From: Dolichospermum sp. LEGE 00240
GTDB taxonomy: Bacteria > Cyanobacteriota > Cyanobacteriia > Cyanobacteriales > Nostocaceae
Assembly (NCBI RefSeq): GCF_015207875.1
Contig: NZ_JADEVZ010000011.1
Span: 1-64,000, forward strand
Reading direction: 5' to 3'
Length of the DNA: 64,000 bases
The translations under genes and the position numbers were made by a program. Below are positions 8,144 through 17,377 of this stretch, one piece after another; position 1 is the stretch's first letter; each line of letters begins with the position of its first letter. Under the pieces are notes generated by a model. That model searched no databases, was not told where the DNA came from, and saw nothing but the letters and a program-made list of their open reading frames with translations.

Positions 8144-10753
8144 TTAAATATTCGCTTGTTGTCTTTGATAAAGTGACCAATACAAACCTTTTTGTTTTAA
8201 GAGTTCTAAATGTGTTCCTCTTTCAGCTATTACGCCTTTTTCCATGACTAAGATTAAATCAGCACGTTTGAGGGGGGCAAAGCGGTGGGCAATTAAGAAC
8301 ACTGTGCGATTAGAGGAAACATTTTTGAGGTTTTGCAATACTTGTTGTTCGGTTTCACTATCTAAGGCGCTGGTGGCTTCATCTAAGATGAGAATTGGTG
8401 CAGATGCTAAAAATAATCTGGCTAATGCTATGCGTTGTCTTTGCCCTCCAGATAATGCTGTTCCTCTTTCTCCTACGTTATTTTCATAGCCGTAAGGTAG
8501 TTGACTAATGAAGTCATGGGCTACTGCTAATCTAGCGGCTTCGACAACTTGTTCGGAGGTAATATCTGGATTTCCTAATGTGATGTTTTCCAAGATTGAA
8601 CCATTAAATAAAAAGTCTTCTTGGAGAACTACACCTATTTGTTGTCTTAAAGATGCTAAGTCAGCACTTTTGATGTCAAATCCATCAATGAGGATGCGTC
8701 CTGACTCAATTTGATAGAGTCTTTGGAGAAGTTTAGAAAGGGTACTTTTTCCTGAACCACTTCTGCCGACAATGCCGACAAATTGTCCTGGTTCAATGTT
8801 AAAAGAGATGCCTTTTAATACTGGTTCGGTGTTGGCATGATAACGAAAAAAAACTTGGTCAAAATTAACTTCACCTTTGAGGGGTGGTAATACTAATCCT
8901 GTGCCGGCTTCTGTTTCCGGGGCAGCGTTGAGAATATCACCAATTCTATCTACTGATAATAACACTTGTTGGAGATTTTGCCACAACTGGACTAGCCGTA
9001 ATAGAGGACTTGTCACTCTTCCTGATAACATTTGGAAGGCGATTAATTGACCAATAGTTAGTTGATGATCAATGACTAATTTTGCCCCAAACCACAGGAT
9101 AATTAAGGTAGAAAAGTTAGTGAGAAAGTCACCAATATTACTGCTAATATTAGATGTGGTGGAAGCTTTAAAACTGGTACGAATGAAGCGGGCAAATAAA
9201 CCTTCCCACCGTTCTCTTGCCACTGGTTCTGCGGCATGGGCTTTAACAGAATGAATGCCGGTGATTGTCTCAACTAAAAATGATTGACTGTCCGCACTCC
9301 GGTTAAAGGTTTCATTTAGCCAATTTCGCAAAATCGGTGTAGCGATAATAGTTAAAGTGGCAAATAATGGTAAGACGGCTAAGGCTACAAATGTTAGAGG
9401 AATGTTATAATAGAACATCAATCCCAGGTAAACTACAGCAAAGATACTGTCAAGAATGACGGTTAAAGCTGTGCCTGTGAGAAATTGGCGAATTTGTTCT
9501 AATTCCTGGACTCTAGCGACGGTATCACCCACTCTCCGCGACTCGAAATAAGCCAAGGGTAAACGCATTAAATGGCGAAAAAGTTGGGCTGATAAACTTA
9601 AATCTAAACGTCGGGCTGTGTGGGTAAAGATGAATAGCCGCAGCATACCCAGGATAGATTCAAATGTCGCCACAAACAAGAGGGCGATCGCCATCACATC
9701 CAAAGTAGCTAAACTCTCCTGTACCATCACTTTATCAATGATGACTTGAGTAATTAATGGAGAAGCTAAACCCAATAATTGCAAGGTAAAGGAAGCTAAT
9801 AAAACTTCACCTAACAACCCTCGATATTTCCAAACTGCGGGAGTAAACCAAGCTAAATTAAATTTCTCCTGCTGGGAAATTAGTTCAGTTTGCCATAATG
9901 TCCCATCCCAACAATTCTCTACCACAGATTGAGGTAAATGTTCACAAATATAATCAGGATTTTGAGGATTGGCAACAATTAAAAAATCGCCTTTCATTCC
10001 ATAAGCTACAGCCCAATTAAATTGGGGATTTTTATCTTCCTGATTACCTTGATTCCACAACAATACAGCCGGAAAAGATAATTGGCGTAATTCATGCCAA
10101 TTAACCTGTAATTTCCGCAATACTAACCCTAATTTCTCCCCTGCTTCTACCAGATTTTTTGGCTTTTGTCCTCGCAACTGACGTTGTACCCATTCTAATT
10201 GCACAGGATTTTGTAAATATTGCGCCACCATTGTTAAACAAGCTGCACCTGTATTTCCACTTCCCACAAAGGGATAATTAGAAATTGTGGGTTGTTCCCA
10301 TTTCGCAGGATGTGAAGGTGAAGAAATGGGAGAATTAGGAACTGGTAAAATAGTTTCAATTTCTTCTAACTCTGCTGAATTATTCCAAAATTCATTAACT
10401 TGAGGATTTAAAACCTTTTTCCACAAAGCCGAATTCCAACACACAACTATAACTTCCTTACTAGCAGCTACAGCTTTACAATCAGCAAATAATGGTTGAC
10501 AGTTACCAAACCAATCTCCTGTTTGTAAAGTAGCTACGGTTTTATTTTCTTCTTCCTCTCGTAAACGCACTTTACCAGCGACAATCAAAAATTGATAGTT
10601 TCGCTTGCCAAAAGCATCACTACCTAATTTTTGTGACCAAATTTTTTCGCCAAGTTTGTAGTTATGTATTTCTGCTTGCTGTTTTAATTCGTTTTGTTCT
10701 TCAGCATTTAGCCAGGATAGTGGCGGTTCATTCCAGGGTAAATTGTTTAACAC
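8144..10753 (-). CDS. Type I secretion-like ABC exporter with cNMP-like and C39-like domains
   Basis: 869 residues in four parts: a cyclic-nucleotide-binding-like domain (~15-125), a C39-peptidase-like domain (~155-290), the six-helix ABC membrane domain (~305-590) and the nucleotide-binding domain (~625-865). The ATPase is complete: Walker A GRSGSGKST, signature LSGGQRQR, Walker B ILILDEATSALD and switch IAHR. In the C39 region the usual catalytic DCG is NTG in GNTGAACLTMV, so the nucleophile is missing, and no His is seen at the second site (FNWAVAYG). It therefore probably docks substrates, as the HlyB C39-like domain does, and does not cleave leaders. Encoded 32 bases after the parvulin gene. 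The expected HlyD partner is not in the window. Confidence 0.9.
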   Translation of the reverse strand: MLNNLPWNEPPLSWLNAEEQNELKQQAEIHNYKLGEKIWSQKLGSDAFGKRNYQFLIVAGKVRLREEEENKTVATLQTGDWFGNCQPLFADCKAVAASKEVIVVCWNSALWKKVLNPQVNEFWNNSAELEEIETILPVPNSPISSPSHPAKWEQPTISNYPFVGSGNTGAACLTMVAQYLQNPVQLEWVQRQLRGQKPKNLVEAGEKLGLVLRKLQVNWHELRQLSFPAVLLWNQGNQEDKNPQFNWAVAYGMKGDFLIVANPQNPDYICEHLPQSVVENCWDGTLWQTELISQQEKFNLAWFTPAVWKYRGLLGEVLLASFTLQLLGLASPLITQVIIDKVMVQESLATLDVMAIALLFVATFESILGMLRLFIFTHTARRLDLSLSAQLFRHLMRLPLAYFESRRVGDTVARVQELEQIRQFLTGTALTVILDSIFAVVYLGLMFYYNIPLTFVALAVLPLFATLTIIATPILRNWLNETFNRSADSQSFLVETITGIHSVKAHAAEPVARERWEGLFARFIRTSFKASTTSNISSNIGDFLTNFSTLIILWFGAKLVIDHQLTIGQLIAFQMLSGRVTSPLLRLVQLWQNLQQVLLSVDRIGDILNAAPETEAGTGLVLPPLKGEVNFDQVFFRYHANTEPVLKGISFNIEPGQFVGIVGRSGSGKSTLSKLLQRLYQIESGRILIDGFDIKSADLASLRQQIGVVLQEDFLFNGSILENITLGNPDITSEQVVEAARLAVAHDFISQLPYGYENNVGERGTALSGGQRQRIALARLFLASAPILILDEATSALDSETEQQVLQNLKNVSSNRTVFLIAHRFAPLKRADLILVMEKGVIAERGTHLELLKQKGLYWSLYQRQQANI

Positions 10754-10785
10754 ATTTATTCGTTAAAATTGATTATTTAGAAGTT

Positions 10786-11544
10786 TTAATGCAATTGAAT
10801 TTTGACTGTCAGATTTTGAATCTTATCCCCTAGCCATTTCTCAAATAACTCATTTTTTAGTGATTGTTGTAATTGAGTATCTTCTAAAGATGCTGGAAGA
10901 ATTTGTTCTAATCTAAATAAAGCAAAACGTCCTTCTATTTCTATGGGATTGATCAATTTTCCAGGGGTGGTTGAGTCTACAGCCGCACGTAATATGTCTG
11001 GTATCGTCCCCCGACTAATTGGTCCCATCATGCCATTAAATACTCTTTCATCGGCTAATGAATACTCTTTTGCCAGTTGTTCAAAACTACTTCCTTCTTC
11101 AACTTGAGTTTGTAGTTCTTCTGCTAATTCCCGACTTTCAACTAGAATCCGCGACAGGATAACTCTATCCAAATAAATTTTCTTTTCAATAAAGTATTCT
11201 GGTAATTTTGATTCTGTGACTAATTCTTTGAGTTTCTCTAACTGAAAGCTAAAGGTAATAGATGTATGAAAAGTTGTATAATCTGTACCATTGCCTATTA
11301 GCCATTCTTGAAATTTTTGGGCATCAGTTAGTTGATTTTTCAGCCGAAAATCAATAATTGTCTGCTCAATTAAGGTGGAACTAATCTCAATATCTGTTCT
11401 AGCACTAATTTCTTTTTCAATTACGTGCTGACGCAGTACGTCACTCATGAAATTTCCTAGTCTACCAGATATTTGTAAGTATTTGACTACTTCAGTTAGG
11501 GTAATTTCCTGATCATTTACAGTTAAAAAAGATGAAGATTCCAT
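10786..11544 (-). CDS. Parvulin-type peptidyl-prolyl isomerase of an export locus
   Basis: 252 residues. The N-terminal two thirds are a helical SurA/PrsA-like chaperone region; residues ~130-225 form the PpiC/parvulin domain, with SRILVESRELAEEL, SSFEQLAKEYS and the GPISRGTIP loop. No signal peptide is seen, so it probably acts in the cytoplasm. Such foldases are commonly encoded beside peptidase-like ABC exporters in cyanobacteria. It is the first gene of the unit and is followed after 32 bases by the exporter, which suggests it prepares the exported substrate. Confidence 0.85.
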   Translation of the reverse strand: MESSSFLTVNDQEITLTEVVKYLQISGRLGNFMSDVLRQHVIEKEISARTDIEISSTLIEQTIIDFRLKNQLTDAQKFQEWLIGNGTDYTTFHTSITFSFQLEKLKELVTESKLPEYFIEKKIYLDRVILSRILVESRELAEELQTQVEEGSSFEQLAKEYSLADERVFNGMMGPISRGTIPDILRAAVDSTTPGKLINPIEIEGRFALFRLEQILPASLEDTQLQQSLKNELFEKWLGDKIQNLTVKIQLH

Positions 11545-11648
11545 GAAGTGATTCTCAGGATTATGCTAACACATCTATAAGACTTTCCATTAAATAATGG
11601 AGAAAACAGTAGAAAAATATATCTAGTGATAATAAAGATTCTGCTGTC

Positions 11649-11681
11649 AGATCCCCGACTTATTTAAGAAGTCGGGGATCT
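11649..11681. repeat. Perfect palindromic repeat of the AAGTCGGGGATCT family
   Basis: AGATCCCCGACTT (11649-11661) and its exact complement (11669-11681) with a 7-base loop. The same 13-base arm recurs at 27452-27517, 29498-29562, 36108-36120 and, degenerate, 37602-37668. No T-run follows, so it is not a typical terminator, but it could stop exonucleases at the end of the DUF92 transcript. Confidence 0.8.
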
Positions 11682-11799
11682 AATCTATAATGATTTTAAT
11701 GATAACTATTTTTAAATCTGTAAGCCGGATAACAAAAATAATAATGTTGGGTTTCCTTGTGTCAACCCAACCTACGAAGATTGTAATTTTAGTCAACAA

Positions 11800-12558
11800 T
11801 TAAACAAAGATACTTTGGTAAATTAATGCCAATATTATCGCCACAGTTGCACCAATTAGGGTATTAAGGATATTGACAACCTCATTGGTCAGCCAAGTAT
11901 ATTTAGATTGCAAAGTCGCACCAATGACACTTTCTAAATTTGTAGCGACAAATGCGGCTATGACACTCCAAATAACACCCAGAGGATTAATTAAATTTAC
12001 ACTCCAGCCAATGAGTGCGATCGCTATTGATGCTACCATACCAGCTAAAGTCCCTTCTAAACTTACCGCCCCTTCTGTCCCCCTCGGAACTGGTTGGAGT
12101 GTCGTAATTAAAAAGGTCCTTTTACCATAGGCTTTACCAACTTCACTGGCTGTAGTATCAGATAGTTTGGTACTAAAACTGGCAACATAACCCAAACATA
12201 ACAAATATTTAAAATCAGGTAAAAACAACACTCCCAACCCACATAAAGCCGCTATTAATGCTGAACCCCAAACGTTTTCTGGACCTCTTGCACCGGCACG
12301 TTTTTCCGCAATTCCGGCGGCTTCTTTTTCCGCCATACCAATGCGCGTTACCCCAGAACCAACAATAAAATAAAATACCACCACTAGATATCCCTGCCAA
12401 CCTAGTGTTCCCCAAATGATTACTCCTAATAATCCAGCATTAAGTATACCTGCCGGGGTGAGCAATTTTTTGGGAATAATTGCAACTATTCCTAGGAAAA
12501 TTGCATTTAAGCCTACTCCCATTAACCAGGGATTAATAGAATCTATTAAAGATAACAT
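11800..12558 (-). CDS. DUF92 / TIGR00297 membrane protein (VTE6-like)
   Basis: 252 residues with about six or seven membrane segments. It matches DUF92, which includes plant VTE6 and its cyanobacterial homologue, reported to phosphorylate phytyl phosphate in the salvage of chlorophyll-derived phytol for tocopherol synthesis. Diagnostic segments are KRAGARGPENVWGSA (~86-100), the SFSTKLSDTTASEVGKAYGK loop (~127-146) and GTEGAVSLEGTLAG (~160-173). The kinase assignment rests on the family, not on a motif I can test. Divergent from the DUF423 gene. Confidence 0.85.
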   Translation of the reverse strand: MLSLIDSINPWLMGVGLNAIFLGIVAIIPKKLLTPAGILNAGLLGVIIWGTLGWQGYLVVVFYFIVGSGVTRIGMAEKEAAGIAEKRAGARGPENVWGSALIAALCGLGVLFLPDFKYLLCLGYVASFSTKLSDTTASEVGKAYGKRTFLITTLQPVPRGTEGAVSLEGTLAGMVASIAIALIGWSVNLINPLGVIWSVIAAFVATNLESVIGATLQSKYTWLTNEVVNILNTLIGATVAIILALIYQSIFV

Positions 12559-12688
12559 CTGTGATAAATTATGAGTATTTTCAGATAGCCAAACAATATT
12601 TAGATAAGAAAGCTAAAGAATTCAATGGGAATTTTCAAGTAACTGAAGAAGAGGCTCTATTATATCATTTTGATGTTTAATAGGTCAG

Positions 12689-13090
12689 ATGACACAGTTT
12701 TTTTTAACTATAGCCGCTATTTTCGGCGGTTTGTCCGTTGCGGGTGGTGCCTTTGGCGCTCATGCTTTGCGGGAAAAAATTAGCGATGCCTTCGGCGAGC
12801 GCAGCTATCGCTCTTTAGAAATATTTGACACTGGGGCTCGCTATCAAATGTATCATGCTCTGGCGCTTTTGTTGGTCGCCATCCTCATGAGTCGTTTAGA
12901 AAGTCCCCCAAGGACGCTTTTAGTCAGTGGTTGGTTATTTATTATTGGTGTGGTGATTTTTTCCGGTAGCTTATATGCTCTGAGTTTAACTAGTATTAAG
13001 TCTTTAGGCGCAGTTGCCCCATTAGGAGGATTGGCATTAATGCTGGGTTGGGCTGCTTTAGCTGTGGCTGGTGCAACCATCAAGTTTTAA
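12689..13090 (+). CDS. DUF423 (YwdK/TMEM256-like) membrane protein with repeat-derived insert
   Basis: 133 residues with four membrane segments. Family motifs are GGLSVAGGAFGAHALRE near the start and FDTGARYQMYHALALLL in the middle. Function unknown. Between KIS and SLEIF there are about nine extra residues (DAFGERSYR) encoded exactly by 12785-12811, a 27-base unit related to a sequence at 49470-49496. The usual family sequence has no such insert at this point. The frame is kept, and the insert lies in the loop after the first helix, so the protein may still work. Confidence 0.85.
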   Translation: MTQFFLTIAAIFGGLSVAGGAFGAHALREKISDAFGERSYRSLEIFDTGARYQMYHALALLLVAILMSRLESPPRTLLVSGWLFIIGVVIFSGSLYALSLTSIKSLGAVAPLGGLALMLGWAALAVAGATIKF

Positions 13091-13242
13091 TCCGTAGCAA
13101 ATGGGAAATGGAGTCTAAATTATCACTTGAAGTACCCTGTTTCCTCTTGCCTGCCACCTTTTCTGTCTTATGTATTGAACAGTTGGTGACATCAAATAGG
13201 TAGAATATTACCGCAGTCTTATGAAATAGGTGTAGCCAGCAC

Positions 13243-13983
13243 GTGAAGATATTTGTATATCACACTCCCGAATTGACCCCAACTGATACAGTTCCAGAAT
13301 GTGCGATCGCTGTTGATGTTCTGCGAGCAACTAGTACAATGGCCACAGTTTTAGCCGCTGGGGGCGAAGCTGTACAGGTTTTCAGCGATTTAAATCAACT
13401 GATGGAAGTGAGCGAACAATGGCCTCCAGAAAAGCGACTCAGGGCTGGAGAAAGGGGTGGAGCTAAAGTAGCTGGTTTTGAGTTGGGTAACTCACCCTTG
13501 GATTGCATACCAGAATTAGTTGCCGGCAAAAGGTTATTTATTAGTACCACCAATGGCACAAGGGCTTTACAACGGATACAAAATGCCCCTATTGTCCTGG
13601 CAGCAGCTTTAATTAATCGGGCAGCAGTAGTTCAATTTCTGTTAGAAAAGCAACCGGAAACTGTCTGGATTGTGGGTTCTGGTTGGGAAGGCAGTTATTC
13701 TTTAGAGGATACAGTATGTGCGGGGGCGATCGCCCATAGTTTTGTGCAACAAAGTAGTTATTCCCAACGAGAAATCAGTGGTAATGATGAAGTGGTTAGT
13801 GCGATCGCTCTTTATTCCCAATGGGACGATAACTTATTAGGACTACTCCAGCAAGCTAGTCATGGTCAACGCTTATTACGTTTGGAATGTGACGAAGACC
13901 TTAAATATTGTTCCCAAACTGATATTTTAGATATTTTACCAATTCAAACAGAACCAGGAGTATTAAAAAGTCAAAATAACTAA
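13243..13983 (+). CDS. comB: 2-phosphosulfolactate phosphatase family protein (ComB-like)
   Basis: 246 residues of the ComB family. In methanogens the enzyme removes phosphate from 2-phosphosulfolactate in coenzyme M synthesis. Cyanobacteria lack that coenzyme, so the substrate here is uncertain. Motifs: [15 protein letters not shown] (~22-36), [19 protein letters not shown] (~66-84) and TTNGTRAL (~105-112). The start is GTG 13243, because the conserved KIFVYHTPE begins there. The stop codon abuts directly on a heptamer repeat. Confidence 0.85.
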   Translation: MKIFVYHTPELTPTDTVPECAIAVDVLRATSTMATVLAAGGEAVQVFSDLNQLMEVSEQWPPEKRLRAGERGGAKVAGFELGNSPLDCIPELVAGKRLFISTTNGTRALQRIQNAPIVLAAALINRAAVVQFLLEKQPETVWIVGSGWEGSYSLEDTVCAGAIAHSFVQQSSYSQREISGNDEVVSAIALYSQWDDNLLGLLQQASHGQRLLRLECDEDLKYCSQTDILDILPIQTEPGVLKSQNN

Positions 13984-14145
<162 letters not shown>

Positions 14146-14186
14146 CATTTCTTCACCTCTCTCTTCTCTGCCAAATCAAACATAAT

Positions 14187-14377
14187 AATCAGAAATTTTT
14201 CATCCTGTTAATCCTTTAATCCTGGACATCCTGATTCAGACAATAATCTGGAATATTTCATCCTGTTAATCCTTTAATCCTGGACATCCTGATTCAGACA
14301 ATAATCAGTAATTTTTCATCCTGTTAATCCTGAAATCCTGGACATCCTGATTCAGACAACTATAATCCTGATTCAGA
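14187..14377. repeat. 58-bp tandem repeat of the ATCCTG family, running into a gene end
   Basis: Three units with period 58 (CATCCTGTTAATCC at 14201, 14259 and 14317), each ending in GACATCCTGATTCAGACAA, plus a shortened fourth piece at 14365-14380. The last piece encodes the C-terminus and stop codon of the minus-strand M61 peptidase. The same core recurs at 28457-28481, 36115-36170, 37540-38743, 39521-39566 and 40264-40309. No gene is present between 13984 and 14359. Confidence 0.9.
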
Positions 14378-16111
14378 CAAAGGTACACCCAACCAGCCGG
14401 CAAAATTCTCCATTTCTGTTAAAGAAGGATTTTCCACAGCTTTAAGTTGATACCTACTAGGAATTGATGCAGCTAGAGTAACATCATAAGTCCGTAATTC
14501 ATCTTGATGAAAAACAGTAACTTGAATAGAATCATTTGCTTGATAATTCTTCAAGCGTTCATTTAACTGATTTCCCACCCTAATACCATCAATCGCTAAT
14601 AATTCATCTCCAGCATCAATTCCCGCAAATTGTGCCGGTGAACCCGCTTCCACAAACTTAATTATCTCCCGACCATTTTCAGTATTTATCCTCACACCCA
14701 AATAAGGTTCTTCATTCTTTTCTTCCACTAATTGCAAACCAAAAGGTTGGAAATATTCATTAAAAGGTAAATCTTCCAAACCATGAAGATAGCGGTTAAA
14801 GAAATCCCCTAAATCCATACCCGCTACAGACTCAATCACACCCTCTAATTGTTCAGGAGTATAACCAACTTCATCCTTCCCAAACTCCTCCCACATTTGC
14901 CGCATCACATCATCCAAAGAACGTTGATTACCGTGATGAACACGAATTAATAAATCTAATAACAGCGATACCATTTCCCCTTTAATATAATAGGAAATTT
15001 GGGAATTACCACTATTAGCATCGGGACGATAAAGTTTAATCCAAGCATCGAAACTTGACTCCGACAAAGGTTGCACCTTCCGTCCTGGAGTCATTAAATA
15101 TCTAGTAATTTCCTTACTCAAATAATTCAAATATGCCTTGGTATTATAAATACCCGCCCGTAAAGGAATAATTAAATCATAATAACTGGTTGTTCCCTCA
15201 CAAAACCACAAAGATGGTGTATAATTTTCTTGATCATAATCAAACACTTCCAAACCCAAAGGACGAATTCTTTTAACATTCCATAAATGAAAGAATTCAT
15301 GGGCTACTAATTGCAAAAACGGCTCATATTTATCCAAAGTCCGAAATCCAAACCTTTGATAAATTAAAGAACAAGAATTTTTATGTTCTAAACCACCAAA
15401 ACCCTGTTGAAGCAAATGCAGAAAAAATACATATCTATCATAAGGTAAACCACCAAACATTTGTGATTCTACCTCAATAATTTTTTGACAATCAGCAATC
15501 ATTTGCTGTGGTTGAAAATTTCCTTTTCCCCAAACTGCTAATTCATGGGGTTTTCCCAAAACTTCAAAATTGTATAATTGATGCAAACCAATTTCAAAAG
15601 GACTATCAACTAAAGTATCAAAATCTGCTGCTACAAAAGTATTTGCTGTTTCTGCAACTGCTGGTAAACCAGTAGTTACTTGCCATTTAGGGTTAGCTGG
15701 AATCACAGTTATCTGCATGGGTAAATTTTCCCAACCAGGGATTCTGAAAAATAACGCCGCCCCATTAAAATAACCGTGAGTAGCATCTAAATGATTCGTT
15801 CTGACTGTTAATTCATTAGCAAATATACGATAATGAATAGTTACTTCCGAACTATCGCCTTTTTCTACTTGCCAATGATTTTTACTAACTTTATGCCAAG
15901 ATAAAGGTTCATGATCAGCAAAAGCCGCAAAATCTTGTAAATGTCTCTGATATTCCCGCACCAAATATGAACCAGGAGTCCACACAGGCATTTTTAAATC
16001 AAGAACTGCTGACGGATAGTTAACAATGTGTAAAGTCACCTCAAACAGATGGGTTTCTGGTTGAGACATTCCCACCAAGTAATGAATTTGTGGAGAGAGT
16101 TCTGAAGTCAT
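14360..16111 (-). CDS. M61 family metallopeptidase with PDZ domain
   Basis: 583 residues. M61 enzymes (glycyl aminopeptidase type) are zinc peptidases. The N-terminal beta domain (~1-175) precedes the catalytic domain, with zinc motif HEFFHLWNVKRIRP (~267-280) and the downstream Glu in CEGTTSYYD (~302-310). A PDZ domain lies at ~465-550 (LGVRIN...GSPAQFAGIDAGDELLAIDG). No signal peptide is seen. The last residues, LSESGL, and the stop codon are encoded by a copy of the dispersed ATCCTGATTCAGAC repeat, so the original C-terminus was probably different. Confidence 0.92.
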   Translation of the reverse strand: MTSELSPQIHYLVGMSQPETHLFEVTLHIVNYPSAVLDLKMPVWTPGSYLVREYQRHLQDFAAFADHEPLSWHKVSKNHWQVEKGDSSEVTIHYRIFANELTVRTNHLDATHGYFNGAALFFRIPGWENLPMQITVIPANPKWQVTTGLPAVAETANTFVAADFDTLVDSPFEIGLHQLYNFEVLGKPHELAVWGKGNFQPQQMIADCQKIIEVESQMFGGLPYDRYVFFLHLLQQGFGGLEHKNSCSLIYQRFGFRTLDKYEPFLQLVAHEFFHLWNVKRIRPLGLEVFDYDQENYTPSLWFCEGTTSYYDLIIPLRAGIYNTKAYLNYLSKEITRYLMTPGRKVQPLSESSFDAWIKLYRPDANSGNSQISYYIKGEMVSLLLDLLIRVHHGNQRSLDDVMRQMWEEFGKDEVGYTPEQLEGVIESVAGMDLGDFFNRYLHGLEDLPFNEYFQPFGLQLVEEKNEEPYLGVRINTENGREIIKFVEAGSPAQFAGIDAGDELLAIDGIRVGNQLNERLKNYQANDSIQVTVFHQDELRTYDVTLAASIPSRYQLKAVENPSLTEMENFAGWLGVPLSESGL

Positions 16112-16194
16112 TTTGTGTGTTGAGTTTTGAGTTACTTATCCATAATCAACAGTCTAAGGTTAATCGTCAAGTTTAGGCAGATAAAATTAATAAT

Positions 16195-16686
16195 ATGATG
16201 TATTTATATGCAAAATTTGGGAAAAAACAAGCCAAGGAGTTACCAATTATGACAGTACCTGATGATGAACTGGTTTTTCAATCACCATATTTAGCTGTAG
16301 TGAAAGCAAAACAACTGTTAGAGGAGGGAAAAATCCAAGAAGTTGATAATATTTTAGAGAGTTTAGCCGAGTCTATGGGGCGATCAGAAAAAAGAGCAGT
16401 AATTAGTCAATTAACTCGATTGATATTGCATATAATTAAGTGGAAATGTCAACCGGAAAAACGTAGTGCTAATTGGGTAATTTCTATTCGTTCAGCTAGG
16501 GCAGAAATTACTGCCAGTCAAGAAGAAATGCCAAGTCTCAATCGAGATTTTTTGGAGTCAATTTGGGATAAGTGTTTTCTAGCTGCAAAACAGGATGCTA
16601 GAGATGAAATGGGTAAAAAACCAGATATTATTGCTTTAAGTTGGGATGAGGTTTTTAACGAAACTTATACACTTTGGGACGATTAG
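16195..16686 (+). CDS. DUF29 domain protein
   Basis: 163 residues. DUF29 spans ~35-140: LLEEGKIQEVDNILESLAESMGRSEKRA, then LILHIIKWKCQPEKRSANW and IRSARAEI. These are the usual family landmarks. Function unknown; the family is multicopy in cyanobacteria. The first 18 residues are poorly conserved in character; an alternative start at 16249 (MTVPDDELVF) would fit the family length better. It stands alone between the M61 peptidase and a small gene. Confidence 0.8.
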   Translation: MMYLYAKFGKKQAKELPIMTVPDDELVFQSPYLAVVKAKQLLEEGKIQEVDNILESLAESMGRSEKRAVISQLTRLILHIIKWKCQPEKRSANWVISIRSARAEITASQEEMPSLNRDFLESIWDKCFLAAKQDARDEMGKKPDIIALSWDEVFNETYTLWDD

Positions 16687-16934
16687 AAAATTTTTATTTG
16701 GTAAAAAATCAGGTTATTTACAGCAGCTATCAGCGGTAAAACAGCCTCACTGCCAGGTTTTGTGATTAAAGGTTGTACCTCATTTACCTGCAATATGCTG
16801 TATCTTGATTCTTGGCTGTTCCCTCTTTCCCAATCATTACACTTCATTGCGAAATAGGCAGTTAAGTAAAAAATATGATAACTTCTGTTCTAGTCTAGCA
16901 AAGAAATTACAACTAATTCATCAAGGAGAACTCA

Positions 16935-17153
16935 GTGGCAATGGAATCAAATGTACTAACGGGCGCAACTGTAGATAACCAAGATATAAGCGAATACGTT
17001 GCTCATCTACAACTGCACATGACACTACAAGCTCGCAACTTGGTTCCTAACTTAGTTCCCAACTTCAAACAGACAATTCAAGATAGTCGTCAACAATTAC
17101 TGCATCAAACCCAAGCGGAATTTGAAAAATTTGCTTCTCGTCAAGGTCTATAG
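16935..17153 (+). CDS. Small conserved cyanobacterial protein (72 aa)
   Basis: 72 residues, hydrophilic and helical, with no known domain; the centre repeats NLVPN twice (LVPNLVPNF). A good ribosome binding site AAGGAG at 16923-16928 lies six bases before GTG 16935 and twelve before ATG 16941, favouring GTG. A well-formed terminator follows at 17191. The site and terminator support a real single-gene transcript. Function unknown. Confidence 0.65.
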   Translation: MAMESNVLTGATVDNQDISEYVAHLQLHMTLQARNLVPNLVPNFKQTIQDSRQQLLHQTQAEFEKFASRQGL

Positions 17154-17190
17154 ATTTAAAAGTATTTTTAGTAGAATTATCCTAGAATAG

Positions 17191-17250
17191 AAGCAGACAT
17201 TGTGGTTTCCACCCCAAAGGTATACTCACAGTTTCTGCTTTTTATATTTT
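17191..17250 (+). terminator. Intrinsic terminator
   Basis: AAGCAGACATTGTG (17191-17204) pairs imperfectly with CACAGTTTCTGCTT (17227-17240), followed by a T-rich tract (17239-17251). It lies 38 bases after the small gene at 16935, which it should terminate. Confidence 0.7.
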
Positions 17251-17377
17251 TTTCACGCGTTTAGTTAAGAAAATCACTCTTGGGAAGCAAGACCTAAGAG
17301 CAAAAAGCCATTAAAATGATTGCAGTATTACATCACCAATCATATTTTGTAAAGGTTAAATGGCGGCTTGAATCAAA

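Noticed and set aside
13243-13983. Coenzyme M synthesis
   Set aside because: ComB-like phosphatases are common in cyanobacteria, which do not make coenzyme M, and no other com gene is here.
17191-17250. Small regulatory RNA such as Yfr1
   Set aside because: The conserved unpaired Yfr1 motif is not present; the structure fits a terminator of the preceding gene.
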